64,000 bases of DNA from Leisingera sp. SS27 (GCF_028368855.1 NZ_JAQNCY010000017.1:23619-87618); one strand, 5' to 3'. Counted from the first letter of the stretch, positions 35,536 through 47,787 are shown. Numbers and translations: made by a program. Notes: generated from the letters alone by a model not told the origin.

Positions 35536-37482
35536 ATGGCCCAAATCTCTCTCACTTTCCCCGATGGCAATGCACGATCCTACGACGCAGGTATAACCCC
35601 TGCGCAGGTGGCTGCCGGCATCTCGACCTCGCTGGCCAAGAAGGCCATCTCCGCCACCGTCAACGATCAGCACTGGGACCTGCAGTGGCCAATCGAAGGC
35701 GACGCCACCATCGCCATCCACACCATGAAGGATGAGGTCCAGGCCAATGAGCTGATCCGCCACGACCTGGCACACGTCATGGCGCGCGCGGTGCAGGAAA
35801 TCTGGCCCGACACCAAGGTCACCATCGGCCCGGTGATCGAAAACGGCTGGTACTACGACTTCGACCGCGCAGAGCCCTTCACCCCCGAAGACCTTGGCGC
35901 CATCGAGAAAAAGATGAAGGAAATCATCAACAAGCGTGATGAGGTCCGCACCGAGGTGTGGGAACGCGACCGCGCGATCCAGCATTACACCGACAACAAT
36001 GAGCCCTATAAGGTCGAGCTGATCGAGAGCATCCCCGGTGATGAGCCGCTGCGGATGTACTGGCACGGCGACTGGCAGGACCTCTGCCGCGGCCCGCACC
36101 TGCAGCACACCGGCCAGCTGCCGGGTGATGCATTCAAGCTGATGAGCATCGCAGGCGCCTACTGGCGCGGCGACAGCTCCCGCGCGATGCTGCAGCGGGT
36201 TTACGGCGTTGCCTTCACCGGCAAGGAAAAGCTGAAAGCACATCTCCACATGCTGGAAGAGGCCGCCAAGCGCGACCACCGCAAACTGGGCCGCGAAATG
36301 GACCTGTTCCACATGCAGGAAGAGGCACCGGGCCAGATCTTCTGGCACTCGAACGGCTGGACCGTCTACACCCAGCTGCAGGACTACATGCGCCGCCAGC
36401 AGCGCAAGGGCGGCTATGTCGAGGTGAACACCCCGCAGGTCGTCGACCGCAAACTGTGGGAGGCCTCGGGCCACTGGGACAAATACCAGGAGAACATGTT
36501 CATCGTCGAAGTGGACGAGGAGCACGCCCGCGAAAAGGCGGTGAACGCGCTGAAGCCGATGAACTGCCCCTGCCACGTGCAGATCTTCAACCAGGGCCTC
36601 AAATCCTACCGCGACCTGCCGCTGCGTATGGCCGAGTTCGGCTCCTGCAACCGGTATGAGCCCTCGGGCGCGCTGCACGGCATCATGCGGGTGCGCGGCT
36701 TTACCCAGGACGACGGCCACATCTTCTGCGCCGAGGATCAGATCGAATCCGAGACCGCGGAGTTCATCGGCTTCCTGTCAAAGATCTACAAGGATCTGGG
36801 CTTTGAGAAGTTCTCGGTCAAATTCTCCGACCGTCCGGACACCCGCGCCGGTTCCGATGAGGTCTGGGACAAGGCAGAGGCCGCGCTTCTCTCCGCCACC
36901 CGCGCCGCCGGGATCGAGCCGGAACTGAACCCGGGCGAAGGCGCCTTTTACGGGCCCAAGCTGGAATTCGTTCTGACCGACGCCATCGGCCGCGACTGGC
37001 AGTGCGGCACCCACCAGGTGGACTTCGTGCTGCCGGAACGCCTGGACGCCACCTATATCGGCGCCGACGGTGCCAAGCACCGCCCGGTCATGCTGCACCG
37101 CGCCACCCTCGGCTCCTTTGAGCGTTTCATCGGCATCCTGATCGAGGAACACGCCGGCAAGCTGCCGTTCTGGCTGGCGCCGCGCCAGGTGGTGGTCGCC
37201 TCGATCACCTCCGACGCAGATGACTATGTGCAGGAGGTCGTGGCCGAGCTGAAGAAAGCAGGCGTGCGCGCCGAGGCCGACATCCGCAACGAGAAGATCA
37301 ACTACAAGGTCCGCGAACATTCCGTGGGCAAGGTTCCGGTCATTCTCGCCGTCGGCCACCGCGAGGTGGAGGAGCGTACCGTCTCTGTCCGCCGTCTTGG
37401 CGAAAAACAGACCAAGGTGGAGAGCCTCGAAAATGTTACAAAGGCACTGGCGGTGGAAGCCACCCCGCCGGACCTTCTGTAA
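35536..37482 (+). CDS. thrS: Threonyl-tRNA synthetase
   Basis: A 648-residue class II synthetase. The TGS domain spans residues 1-62. The editing domain carries the HxxxH-type metal motif within [13 protein letters not shown] and the [10 protein letters not shown] block. The catalytic core contains NCPCH near 342 with a zinc-ligand Cys, and a C-terminal anticodon-binding domain closes the protein. ATG 35536 follows GAGGAGCAG and gives the normal family length; the frame is open upstream, but that region is AT-rich and non-coding in character. Confidence 0.98.
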   Translation: MAQISLTFPDGNARSYDAGITPAQVAAGISTSLAKKAISATVNDQHWDLQWPIEGDATIAIHTMKDEVQANELIRHDLAHVMARAVQEIWPDTKVTIGPVIENGWYYDFDRAEPFTPEDLGAIEKKMKEIINKRDEVRTEVWERDRAIQHYTDNNEPYKVELIESIPGDEPLRMYWHGDWQDLCRGPHLQHTGQLPGDAFKLMSIAGAYWRGDSSRAMLQRVYGVAFTGKEKLKAHLHMLEEAAKRDHRKLGREMDLFHMQEEAPGQIFWHSNGWTVYTQLQDYMRRQQRKGGYVEVNTPQVVDRKLWEASGHWDKYQENMFIVEVDEEHAREKAVNALKPMNCPCHVQIFNQGLKSYRDLPLRMAEFGSCNRYEPSGALHGIMRVRGFTQDDGHIFCAEDQIESETAEFIGFLSKIYKDLGFEKFSVKFSDRPDTRAGSDEVWDKAEAALLSATRAAGIEPELNPGEGAFYGPKLEFVLTDAIGRDWQCGTHQVDFVLPERLDATYIGADGAKHRPVMLHRATLGSFERFIGILIEEHAGKLPFWLAPRQVVVASITSDADDYVQEVVAELKKAGVRAEADIRNEKINYKVREHSVGKVPVILAVGHREVEERTVSVRRLGEKQTKVESLENVTKALAVEATPPDLL

Positions 37483-37507
37483 CATTCCGTCCCGAAAACA
37501 GCATCAG

Positions 37508-37536
37508 CGGCCCCCATCCGGGGGCCGTTTTGTTTC
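37508..37536 (+). terminator. Rho-independent terminator after thrS
   Basis: The stem CGGCCCCC/GGGGGCCG (37508-37515 and 37520-37527) is followed by TTTTGTTTC. Confidence 0.93.
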
Positions 37537-37582
37537 AAAATCCGGTAAAACCCCGCGATTTCAGCTCTTTGCGCTGCAATCC

Positions 37583-37614
37583 TGTCTCACATACGCTGAC
37601 GCAGACGTGAGACA
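37583..37614. promoter_or_regulatory. Inverted repeat upstream of the bufferin operon
   Basis: TGTCTCAC (37583-37590) and GTGAGACA (37607-37614) form a perfect 8-bp dyad 90-120 bp before bufA. It could be an operator. No close match to the Caulobacter SigF -35/-10 pattern was found nearby. Confidence 0.4.
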
Positions 37615-37703
37615 CGGCCTCGTGACTTAAATTCCTGAAAACCTCGGGTTAGTGTTTTCCTGTCAACACGACACCGCACGTTAAACCGAAAGGAATTCAC
37701 GAG

Positions 37704-38009
37704 ATGTCGACCACCGCAAAATCCCTGGCCGTTGCCAGCGCCGTTGCCGCCGCTCTGACCGCAGCTTCGACCATCCCCGCTGCTGCTGCCACCAAGGAAA
37801 AATGCTACGGCGTTTCGCTGGCAGGCCAGAACGACTGCGCCGCCGGCCCCGGCACCACCTGCGCAGGCACCTCGACCACCGACTACCAGGGCAACGCCTG
37901 GACTCTGGTTGACGCAGGCACCTGCGAAGGCATGGAACTGCCGGCAATGGCAGACGGCACTGAGCGCAAGGGCTCGCTGGAGCCGCTGGAGCGCGACCTG
38001 CCGGCATAA
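37704..38009 (+). CDS. bufA: Bufferin-type RiPP precursor (DUF2282, BufA-like)
   Basis: A 101-residue secreted protein. The signal peptide (about residues 1-29, ending PAAAA) is followed by the DUF2282 core with four cysteines at 34, 45, 53 and 74, in the contexts KCYG, NDC, TCAG and GTCE. DUF2282 proteins are bufferin precursors: cysteines are converted to thiooxazole-type copper ligands by a DUF692/DUF2063 pair, and the mature peptide then buffers copper in the periplasm. Those two genes follow at once. RBS AAAGGAA precedes the ATG. Confidence 0.88.
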   Translation: MSTTAKSLAVASAVAAALTAASTIPAAAATKEKCYGVSLAGQNDCAAGPGTTCAGTSTTDYQGNAWTLVDAGTCEGMELPAMADGTERKGSLEPLERDLPA

Positions 38010-38078
38010 GACCGGCTTGATTTCCGGGGCGGGAGTGTCAATTCCCGCCCCTTTTGCACCCGGACTACAGGATACGCC

Positions 38079-38933
38079 ATGCTTGACTCTGCTGCACGTG
38101 ACAGGCTGCCCGCCGCCCCCGGGGTCGGATACAAGCCGCAGCATTTCGCCCAGATCACCGCCGATCCGGGCAGCGTCAAATGGCTGGAAATCCACGCCGA
38201 GAACTACATGGGCGACGGCGGACGTCCAATTGCACAGCTGCGCCATCTGTCTGAAAAATTCGCAATGTCGGTGCATGGCGTCGGCCTGTCGATCGGCGGC
38301 GAAGGTCCTCTGGATACGGATCACCTTGCCCGGCTCAAGCATCTGGTGGGCTGGCTGAACCCTGCCAGCTTCTCTGAACATCTGGCCTGGTCCACCCACG
38401 ACAGTCATTTCTACAACGACCTGCTGCCGCTGCCGTACACGGACACCAGCCTGCAGCGGATCTGCGATCACATCAACGAAGTGCAGGACACCATCGGCCG
38501 CCGGATGCTGCTGGAAAACCCCTCCAGCTACCTCGCCTTCGCCGAGAGCACCTGGTCCGAGCCTGAGTTCCTGGCCGAAATCTCCCGCCGCACCGGCTGC
38601 GGGCTGCTGCTGGACGTGAACAACGTCTTTGTCTCCGCCACCAACCTCGACTTCTCGCCGCAGGGCTACATCGACGCTTTCCCGCTGGACAAGGTCGGCG
38701 AGATCCACCTTGGCGGCCACGACGAGGATGAGGACGACCACGGCCGCCCCTTGCTGATCGACAGCCACGGGCGCGAGGTGGTGGACCCGGTCTGGGCGCT
38801 CTTGGATTACACGCTGGCAAAATCCGGCCCCAAGCCGGTGCTGATCGAATGGGACAACGACGTGCCGGACTGGCCGGTGCTGGAGGCAGAGGCCGCCCGC
38901 GCCGCAACCGCGCTGGAGCGCGTCCCGGCATGA
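38079..38933 (+). CDS. bufB: DUF692 multinuclear iron-dependent oxidase (MNIO), BufB-like
   Basis: A 284-residue TIM-barrel enzyme of the MbnB/DUF692 class. The conserved metal-ligand contexts are visible in order: EIHAENY, VHGVGLS, FSEHLAW, LLENPSSY, LLLDVNNVFV, EIHLGGH and DSHG. MNIOs use two or three irons and O2 to oxidise cysteine in RiPP precursors. The adjacent precursor and partner protein define its job. Its stop overlaps the start of the next gene (ATGA). Confidence 0.92.
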   Translation: MLDSAARDRLPAAPGVGYKPQHFAQITADPGSVKWLEIHAENYMGDGGRPIAQLRHLSEKFAMSVHGVGLSIGGEGPLDTDHLARLKHLVGWLNPASFSEHLAWSTHDSHFYNDLLPLPYTDTSLQRICDHINEVQDTIGRRMLLENPSSYLAFAESTWSEPEFLAEISRRTGCGLLLDVNNVFVSATNLDFSPQGYIDAFPLDKVGEIHLGGHDEDEDDHGRPLLIDSHGREVVDPVWALLDYTLAKSGPKPVLIEWDNDVPDWPVLEAEAARAATALERVPA

Positions 38934-39685
38934 GCGTCAGCCAGACAGAGTTCACCCGCGCCATGATGGATGCGGGCCAGCCGGTGCCGGACGGTCTGAT
39001 CGACCATCAGGACCAGCCCGCCGGGCGCCGTTTCAGTGTCTACCGAAACAATGTCGCCGTCTCCCTGACAGAGGCCATGCACAGTGCATTTCCGGTGATT
39101 GCCAAGCTTCTGGGCAAACAGAACATGGATGGTCTGGCAGGCATCTACCTGCGCCAGCATCCACCCTCGTCACCGCTGATGATGTTCTACGGCGAACACT
39201 TCCCCGCCTTCCTGGAAGGCATGGAGCAGCTCCAGCATCTGGGTTACCTCGGCGATGAGGCCCGACTGGAGCTGGCCCTGCGCCGCGCCTACCACGCTGC
39301 CGATGCCGCGCCAATTACGCCTGACGCGCTTGGCGCGCTGACGCCGGATCAGTTGATGAACACACGGCTGACGCTGGCGCCCGCAGTGCAGGTCATCTGT
39401 TCACCTTGGCCCATCCACGCCATCTGGCGCTTCAACACCAAAGACGGCGCGTCCAAGCCCGAGGCCCGGGCCGAGGATGTGCTGGTCACCCGCCCGGAAT
39501 TCGACCCCATTCCCCAGATTCTGCCGCCCGGCGGTGCCATCTGGATCCGCGCCCTGATGCAGGGCGCCACCATCGGCGAAGCGCTGGAACAGGCCGCCGC
39601 CGCAGACGAAACTTTCGACCTGGGTGCCACGCTGGCCCTGCTGTTGCAGGGCGGCGCGATCACCGGATTGGACAGCAAAGGGTAA
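38930..39685 (+). CDS. bufC: DUF2063 partner protein, BufC-like
   Basis: A 251-residue protein. The N-terminal PF09836 (DUF2063) helical domain (about 1-95, with FSVYRNNVAVSLTEAM and AFPVIAKLLG) is followed by a small C-terminal domain. Such proteins (MbnC-like) bind the MNIO and help to recognise the precursor leader or signal region. Start chosen at ATG 38930 for the 4-bp overlap with bufB. Confidence 0.9.
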   Translation: MSVSQTEFTRAMMDAGQPVPDGLIDHQDQPAGRRFSVYRNNVAVSLTEAMHSAFPVIAKLLGKQNMDGLAGIYLRQHPPSSPLMMFYGEHFPAFLEGMEQLQHLGYLGDEARLELALRRAYHAADAAPITPDALGALTPDQLMNTRLTLAPAVQVICSPWPIHAIWRFNTKDGASKPEARAEDVLVTRPEFDPIPQILPPGGAIWIRALMQGATIGEALEQAAAADETFDLGATLALLLQGGAITGLDSKG

Positions 39686-39689
39686 ATCC

Positions 39690-40253
39690 ATGCACGCACT
39701 TGTCTCCATTCACGACGCCGTCTTCCGCCAGGTGGAAAGGGCCGGCAACTGGCTGCTGCCTCTGGCCGCACGCTTTGTCTTTGCCTCCACCCTGCTTCTC
39801 TACTTCTGGAACTCCGGCCTGACCAAGCTGGGCGATGGCATTCTCGGCCTGTTCAGCCCCTCGATCGGCGCCTACAGCCAGATCTTCCCGAAACAGCTGG
39901 AGGCGGTGGGCTATGACGTCTCCCAGTTCGGGCTGTTCCAGACACTGGTGGTTCTGGCCGGCACCTACGCCGAGTTCATCCTGCCGCTGCTGATCGTGAT
40001 CGGCCTGTTGACCCGTCTCGCCTCGCTGGGCATGATCGGCTTTGTCATCGTGCAATCGCTGACCGACATCTACGGCCACGGTGCGACAGATGACAAAACC
40101 CTTGGCGCGCTGTTTGACCGCTTCCCCGACGCGGTGATCCTGGACCAGCGGCTGTTCTGGGTTTTCCTTCTGGCGGTTCTGGTGGTCAAAGGCGCAGGCG
40201 CGCTCTCCGTGGACGCCCTGCTGCGCAACCGGATGGAACCGGCCATCGCCTGA
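39690..40253 (+). CDS. bufD: DoxX-family membrane protein, BufD-like
   Basis: A 187-residue inner-membrane protein with four hydrophobic helices (near 25-45, 80-105, 108-130 and 155-175) and the RFVFASTLLLYFWNSGLTK segment typical of DoxX. It begins 4 bp after bufC and is the usual last gene of bufferin operons. Its role is uncertain: DoxX proteins are linked to redox chemistry. Closed by a strong bidirectional terminator. Confidence 0.9.
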   Translation: MHALVSIHDAVFRQVERAGNWLLPLAARFVFASTLLLYFWNSGLTKLGDGILGLFSPSIGAYSQIFPKQLEAVGYDVSQFGLFQTLVVLAGTYAEFILPLLIVIGLLTRLASLGMIGFVIVQSLTDIYGHGATDDKTLGALFDRFPDAVILDQRLFWVFLLAVLVVKGAGALSVDALLRNRMEPAIA

Positions 40254-40273
40254 CACCGCCAATTGTCAAACGC

Positions 40274-40305
40274 AAAAGGCGCCCTGCCCGGCAGCGGCGC
40301 CTTTT
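40274..40305. terminator. Bidirectional terminator after the bufferin operon
   Basis: AAAAGGCGCC (40274-40283) pairs with GGCGCCTTTT (40296-40305). A and T runs on both sides serve bufD and the convergent membrane gene. Confidence 0.92.
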
Positions 40306-40325
40306 TCATGTGGTTTTAAGATGGA

Positions 40326-40694
40326 TCAGAAATGCGCCTTGGGCTCATCCGGCTTACCCGCCGCCAGCGCCATCAGACCGCCCACCGCGGCAAAGCTGAG
40401 CGGGAAGATGGTAAAGACGTTGAGGCCAAAGCCCGCATACATCCCTGCCGCCGACCCCAGCAGCAGAAGACCGCCCCACAAGGCCCGCGCCCGCGCCATC
40501 GCCCCGCCGGCAATCGCCAGCATAGGCGACAGCACCGCCAGCAGCCGCAGCTTCTCGACGTTCTCGACCTGCTCGGCCAGCCCCTCAACCTCGCCGAAAT
40601 GCTCCACCGCAGCGGTGTAGCCATAGCCGAAGAACCCCACCACCATGCCGAAAATCCCGGCGATGATCCCCAGAACAAGGGCTGCATTACGCAT
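40326..40694 (-). CDS. Small four-helix membrane protein, function unknown
   Basis: A 122-residue protein with four hydrophobic stretches: ALVLGIIAGIFGMVVGFFGY, one near 50-65, one near 72-92 and one near 95-112. A short acidic amphipathic loop (EHFGEVEGLAEQVENVEKL) lies between the first two. It resembles small DUF4064-like proteins, but this was not verified. ATG 40694 follows GGGAGAG. Confidence 0.7.
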   Translation of the reverse strand: MRNAALVLGIIAGIFGMVVGFFGYGYTAAVEHFGEVEGLAEQVENVEKLRLLAVLSPMLAIAGGAMARARALWGGLLLLGSAAGMYAGFGLNVFTIFPLSFAAVGGLMALAAGKPDEPKAHF

Positions 40695-40736
40695 CAATTC
40701 TCTCCCAGACACTGCGGGAATGACATATGCGCCGCC

Positions 40737-41054
40737 TCAGGCCGCGCCAAGGGCCGCCTTCGCGTTCTGATCCCACCCCAGGAATAATTCCCCGTCACGC
40801 ACGATCAGCGGCCGCTTCATCAATGCCGGGTGCGCCCGCAGCAGCTCCAGCGGCTCGCCGGCGCGCTCTTCCTCGCTCAGGCCCCTCCACGTGGTCGACC
40901 GCGTGTTGACCAGCTTGTCTCCGAATTGCGCGTGGGCGGTCTCCAGCAAACCCTCAGGCATGCCATCCGCGCGGATATCGACCAGAACCGAATCCGGAAG
41001 TGCTTTCAACGCCTTGCGGCAGGTGTCGCAGTTCTTGAGCCCATAGATTTTCAT
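40737..41054 (-). CDS. ArsC/Spx/MgsR (YffB-like) family protein
   Basis: A 105-residue thioredoxin-fold protein with the C9-x2-C12 motif in KNCDTC, like Spx/MgsR and YffB. Typical arsenate reductases of this family keep a single N-terminal Cys followed by arginine residues. The C-terminal RPLIVRDG segment is conserved. No ars genes flank it, so a redox or regulator role is more likely than arsenate detoxification. Confidence 0.87.
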   Translation of the reverse strand: MKIYGLKNCDTCRKALKALPDSVLVDIRADGMPEGLLETAHAQFGDKLVNTRSTTWRGLSEEERAGEPLELLRAHPALMKRPLIVRDGELFLGWDQNAKAALGAA

Positions 41055-41114
41055 GATGCCTTCATGCTCCCCATCCGGGATTCACACAATTTATGGTAGA
41101 ATTCACCGGTTTCT

Positions 41115-41142
41115 CTTGATTTTCGTTCAGCCCGTGTAAAAC
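41115..41142 (+). promoter_or_regulatory. Candidate promoter for the cold-shock gene
   Basis: CTTGAT (41115-41120), a 16-bp spacer and TAAAAC (41137-41142) lie about 100 bp before the ATG. This would leave a long 5' leader with at least one hairpin (GTTCCC/GGGAAC, 41166-41185) and a CCCCGGGG-rich region, as cold-shock mRNAs often have. Confidence 0.35.
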
Positions 41143-41243
41143 TCTAGGTTGTTCGGCTTAACCATGTTCCCCGCAATCAGGGAACGGGCCGGATACCCCG
41201 GGGCATCCCGGGGCGACGCGCAAAGTAGAAGGAGACACGGGAA

Positions 41244-41450
41244 ATGCCAAGCGGCACCGTGAAGTGGTTCAACACCACCAAAGGGTACGGGTTTATTGAA
41301 CCCGATGAAGGCGGCAAGGATGTGTTTGTGCACATTTCAGCAGTGGAGCGGTCGGGCATGACCGGTCTCGCCGACAATATGAAAGTCGGCTATCAGCTGA
41401 CCGAGGGCCGGGACGGCCGGCAAATGGCGGCCGAGATCAAGGCGATGTAA
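41244..41450 (+). CDS. Cold-shock (CspA-family) nucleic acid-binding protein
   Basis: A 68-residue single CSD protein that covers the whole domain: GTVKWFN at the start, RNP1 as KGYGFI (13-18) and RNP2 as VFVHI (27-31). It binds single-stranded RNA and DNA and melts structure. AAGGAGA precedes the ATG. The leader before it is about 100 nt and may fold, which suits post-transcriptional control. Confidence 0.96.
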   Translation: MPSGTVKWFNTTKGYGFIEPDEGGKDVFVHISAVERSGMTGLADNMKVGYQLTEGRDGRQMAAEIKAM

Positions 41451-41465
41451 GGTCTCATGCCTGCG

Positions 41466-41492
41466 CTGCGCCCGGACTTTTACCGGGCGCAG
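41466..41492 (+). terminator. Hairpin between the cold-shock gene and folA
   Basis: A perfect 10-bp stem CTGCGCCCGG/CCGGGCGCAG (41466-41475 and 41483-41492) with a 7-nt loop, between convergent genes; no T-run. Confidence 0.65.
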
Positions 41493-41507
41493 GCACTGAG
41501 GGCGGGC

Positions 41508-41987
41508 TCAGCCCTTCCGCAGATATTCCACCATCACACAGGCCGGATCGCTGCCGCGCAGCACCGTTTCCCCGGCCTTGGCCCAGCCGTCTTCCTGAAA
41601 CTCCGGAAAGAAGGCATCTGCATCCTCAATGGTCAGATCGACCTCAGTGACCAGCAGCCGGTCCGCCATCCCCAGCATTCCGCGATAGATTCCCTCGCCG
41701 CCGATGCCGTAAACGCGCCGGTAGCCTTGGGCATAGGCCTCCTGCACCGCCGCCTCGATCGACGGCAGCACGATCTCTGCTGCCTGCGGGTTGGAGGACA
41801 CCACCAGATTGAGCCGGTTCTTCAACGGCTTCACCGGCAGGCTGTCCCAGGTGTTGCGGCCCATGATGATGGCACCGCCCAAAGTCTCGCGCTGGAACGC
41901 CTTCAGATCCTCGGGAGCGAACCAGGGGATATCATTGTCCTTGCCGATGGCGCCGTTGCGCGCCCGCGCAGCGATCAGGGTAATCAT
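41508..41987 (-). CDS. folA: Dihydrofolate reductase
   Basis: A 159-residue DHFR that regenerates tetrahydrofolate. It shows LIAARARNGAIGKDNDIPW (with the active-site Asp/Trp region), the GRNTWDSLP NADPH-binding helix, and YGIGGEGIYRG near the C-terminal half. It lies 18 bp after thyA on the same strand; this pairing links dTMP synthesis to recycling of the dihydrofolate that ThyA makes. Confidence 0.97.
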   Translation of the reverse strand: MITLIAARARNGAIGKDNDIPWFAPEDLKAFQRETLGGAIIMGRNTWDSLPVKPLKNRLNLVVSSNPQAAEIVLPSIEAAVQEAYAQGYRRVYGIGGEGIYRGMLGMADRLLVTEVDLTIEDADAFFPEFQEDGWAKAGETVLRGSDPACVMVEYLRKG

Positions 41988-42005
41988 GCCTGTTGTCCTT
42001 GTGTC

Positions 42006-42839
42006 TTAAACCGCCACCGGCGCCTTGATCACCGGATCCGGGTCATAGTTCAGGATCTCAAAATCCTCGAAGGTGAAATCGAAAATCGAGTTCACCTGAC
42101 GCTTGATCCGCAACTGCGGCAGTGGCTTGGGGCTGCGCGACAGCTGCAGCTGCACCTGCTCCACATGGTTCGAATAGATATGGGCATCACCCATGGTGTG
42201 CACGAAATCCCCGGCCTCATAGCCGGTCACATGCGCCAGCATGGCCAGCAGCAGAGAATAAGACGCGATGTTGAACGGCACCCCCAGGAACATATCAGCG
42301 GAGCGCTGATAAAGCTGCATGTGCATCTTGCCGCCCGCAACCCGCACCTGCCACAGCGTGTGGCAGGGCGGCAGCGCCATGTCCGGGACATCTGCAGGAT
42401 TCCAGGCCGACACGATCAGGCGGCGGCTGTCCGGGCTTTTGCGGATCATCTCCACCAGATCCGCGATCTGATCGACGCTGCCCGCACGGTACAGCGGCTC
42501 ATCCCCCAACGTGCCCTCTGCCAGCTCCAGCTTGGGGAACCGGCGCCATTGGTGGCCGTATACAGGACCCAGGTTGCCATTCTCATCAGCCCACTCGTCC
42601 CAGATCGACACACCGTTTTCCTTCAAATAGCGGATGTTGGTGTCGCCGGACAGAAACCACAGAAGCTCATGGATGATGGAGCGCAGATGCAGCTTCTTGG
42701 TGGTCACCAGCGGGAAGCCGTCCGCCAGGGAATAACGCGCCTGCATCCCGAAACAGGACAGCGTGCCGGTACCGGTGCGGTCGTCTGACGGCACCCCGTG
42801 ATCCAGAATGAACTGCAGCTGATCGTGATACTGTTGCAT
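42006..42839 (-). CDS. thyA: Thymidylate synthase
   Basis: A 277-residue ThyA that methylates dUMP with methylene-THF. The nucleophile is about Cys159 in [10 protein letters not shown]. Also visible: DDRTGTGT near the N-terminus, [17 protein letters not shown] and HIYSNHVEQ. The start is at ATG 42839 after GGGAGCAGGCC; the frame stays open upstream, but only from this ATG does it match the family. Forms an operon with folA. Confidence 0.97.
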   Translation of the reverse strand: MQQYHDQLQFILDHGVPSDDRTGTGTLSCFGMQARYSLADGFPLVTTKKLHLRSIIHELLWFLSGDTNIRYLKENGVSIWDEWADENGNLGPVYGHQWRRFPKLELAEGTLGDEPLYRAGSVDQIADLVEMIRKSPDSRRLIVSAWNPADVPDMALPPCHTLWQVRVAGGKMHMQLYQRSADMFLGVPFNIASYSLLLAMLAHVTGYEAGDFVHTMGDAHIYSNHVEQVQLQLSRSPKPLPQLRIKRQVNSIFDFTFEDFEILNYDPDPVIKAPVAV

Positions 42840-43067
42840 GGCCTGCTCCCTGCCCTCTGGCGCTGGCCCGGTCTTACCTTCCGGACCGGGCGGGGCCAAG
42901 CGGGAATCCCTTGCGCCCTGCCCCTTGAGACATACTACATCTGGCCCACCCGAAATCAAAAGCCGCAAAATGAGCACAGGATCGTGACGACAGCCCCCTC
43001 TTTGCCGCTTTTCCTTCTGCGCGGCGCGGGCAATACTGCTGGCAAAATCAATCAGGGGAATACCAAT

Positions 43068-43496
43068 ATGCCGCTCACCTATCTGCACACTATGGTCCGG
43101 GTGAAGGATCTGGAGAAATCCATGGCCTTCTTTGAACTCCTCGGCCTCAAGGAAACCCGCCGCTGGGACAATGAGCAGGGCCGTTTCACCCTGGTCTTCA
43201 TGGCGCCTCCCGGTCAGGAGGATGCCCCGGTCGAGCTGACATACAACTGGGACGGCGACGACGGGCTGCCCAGCGACAGCCGCCATTTCGGACATCTCGC
43301 CTATGGGGTGGATGACATCTATGCCACCTGCCAGCACCTGATGGACAACGGCGTCACCATCAACCGCCCGCCGCGCGACGGGCATATGGCCTTTGTGCGC
43401 TCGCCCGACAATATCTCCATCGAACTGCTGCAGAACGGCACCTCCCTGCCCGCGGCAGAACCCTGGGCCAGCATGGAGAACACCGGCCACTGGTAG
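43068..43496 (+). CDS. gloA: Lactoylglutathione lyase-like glyoxalase I (VOC family)
   Basis: A 142-residue VOC protein. The metal-ligand contexts of glyoxalase I are present: [17 protein letters not shown] near the start, a VELTYNW strand, GHLAYGVDD and a C-terminal SIELLQ Glu. It would isomerise the methylglyoxal-glutathione hemithioacetal. ATG 43068 follows AGGGGAA; the longer frame upstream overlaps the divergent thyA and is not supported. Confidence 0.92.
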   Translation: MPLTYLHTMVRVKDLEKSMAFFELLGLKETRRWDNEQGRFTLVFMAPPGQEDAPVELTYNWDGDDGLPSDSRHFGHLAYGVDDIYATCQHLMDNGVTINRPPRDGHMAFVRSPDNISIELLQNGTSLPAAEPWASMENTGHW

Positions 43497-43918
43497 GCCT
43501 GATCACGGGCCGGTCTGACCAGCGTCCGGCCTGGCCCCTGGCAGGTCTGTCCCTTGGCAGGACCGGCCTCTCCGTATCTCTCGCGGGATGCAGGGCAAGC
43601 ACCTGGGCAGGCATAGAACCATGGCCGGAAACGGCTGCAGCCGCCGCGAACAACCGGCCCCCGGCAGCACCCCCACGCCAAGAAACCGGCGCAGCCCTCC
43701 CAGGGCTGTCCGTGCAAAAAACGCCTGTACTGTGGCCCGGTATTGCCGGGCGGAAAGGGCGGCCGCTTCTGCAGCCTCTGCCGCGGTCTGCGCGAGACCC
43801 GGCGCCTTACCCTTCAATCCAATCAGAGCACGGTTTCCCCTCATGCTCTGTCAGCGGCCTGCCAGTGTTCCCCGGCTGCGCGGCCTCTTGCCTGCTGGTA
43901 TGTTTTGCCTGCAGGCCC
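43497..43918. other. GC-rich gap with short imperfect repeats and one weak ORF
   Basis: No gene is certain here. Near 43533-43566 the unit CCC(C/T)TGGCAGG occurs twice. A minus-strand frame (43503-43844, 113 codons) has an alanine-rich first half (QTAAEAAEAAALSARQYRA) followed by Cys/Arg/Pro-rich sequence that looks non-coding. No RBS was judged convincing. Confidence 0.4.
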
Positions 43919-44416
43919 TTAATAGATGTAACGGATCTGGTCGGACCAGTAGCGCTCCATGCGCTTCAGCGAGGCGGTAATGTCCTCGATACCTTCGGAG
44001 GAGATCACGTTCTTGCCTTCCAACCCTTCGGCATGGCGGGAAAACAGCGCCGAAACGATATCCCGGATCTCGCGGCCGCGCTGGGTCAGGCGCACCCGTA
44101 CAGAGCGGCGGTCAATCTCGCAGCGCTGATGGTGCATATAGCCCATTTCGACCAGTTTCTTCAGGTTGTAGCTGACGTTGCTGCCCTGATAGTAACCGCG
44201 GGTTTTCAATTCCCCTGCGGTGACCTCATTGTCGCCGATGTTGAACAGCAAAAGCGCCTGGACCGCATTGATTTCCAGCACGCCGACGCGTTCGAACTCA
44301 TCCTTGATGACGTCCAGCAGCAGGCGGTGAAGGCGCTCAAGCAGACCCAGCGCCTCCAGGTAGCCAGTCATGAAACCCTTGCGGTCCACCTGGCTTATTG
44401 GCAATTCCATACTCAT
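43919..44416 (-). CDS. MarR/winged-helix transcriptional regulator (LdtR-like)
   Basis: A 165-residue regulator with a helical dimer region and a winged HTH: LKTRGYYQGSNVSYNLKKL as the recognition part and DRRSVRVRLTQRGREI as the wing. The N-terminal MELPISQVDRKGFMTGYLEAL resembles LdtR-type alphaproteobacterial regulators, which control peptidoglycan LD-transpeptidase and stress genes. Start chosen at ATG 44416, 6 nt after GGAG; ATGs at 44422 and 44410 are alternatives. Confidence 0.85.
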   Translation of the reverse strand: MSMELPISQVDRKGFMTGYLEALGLLERLHRLLLDVIKDEFERVGVLEINAVQALLLFNIGDNEVTAGELKTRGYYQGSNVSYNLKKLVEMGYMHHQRCEIDRRSVRVRLTQRGREIRDIVSALFSRHAEGLEGKNVISSEGIEDITASLKRMERYWSDQIRYIY

Positions 44417-44492
44417 TCGCATCTCCGACTCGAATTTGCTTCTGAGACAAGATGCCAACAATTCCCGAAAAATCAGTTAAGCCGGAATTTTA

Positions 44493-44753
44493 TTATTTTT
44501 GATGGGTTTGCGCTATGTCCGCAACCAGGGCGCGGAACCGCTCCTGCGGCTCCGCTTGACCGGTCACCCACTGGTACAAATCCTGGTCATTTTCCAGCAG
44601 CAGCTGGTCGTAAAGATCCAGCTGCTCCGTGTCCATCTGCTCCAGGCTGGCGGCCGCATAGGCCGTCAAAAGGATATCCATTTCCTTGATACCCCGGCGC
44701 ATGGAGCGCATCTGCAGCCGTTTCAGGCGGGTGGCACGGTCTTCCTGCATCAT
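44493..44753 (-). CDS. sdhE: FAD assembly factor SdhE (succinate dehydrogenase assembly factor 2)
   Basis: An 86-residue helical protein with the defining RGxxE motif as RGIKE (residues 20-24), which contacts SdhA during covalent FAD attachment. Length and the DQDLYQWVTG motif fit the family well. It lies 6 bp downstream of an XRE regulator gene on the same strand, so the two are probably co-transcribed. sdh genes are not in the window. Confidence 0.94.
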   Translation of the reverse strand: MMQEDRATRLKRLQMRSMRRGIKEMDILLTAYAAASLEQMDTEQLDLYDQLLLENDQDLYQWVTGQAEPQERFRALVADIAQTHQK

Positions 44754-44759
44754 GCTGCC

Positions 44760-47699
<2,940 letters not shown>

Positions 47700-47787
47700 G
47701 CCCGCTCTCCTCTTCGCCGCTGCGGCGGGATGCAGGCGAGCCTAGCACAAATGCGTCTGGGCTGCAGAAACAGCTTAACCCGGCATA

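Noticed and set aside
35353..36720. A 455-codon minus-strand frame opposite thrS
   Set aside because: Antisense to thrS; no family features.
43503..43844. Gene of 113 codons on the minus strand
   Set aside because: Alanine-rich first half, then Cys/Arg/Pro-rich repeats; no RBS and no family. Kept only as a note on the gap.
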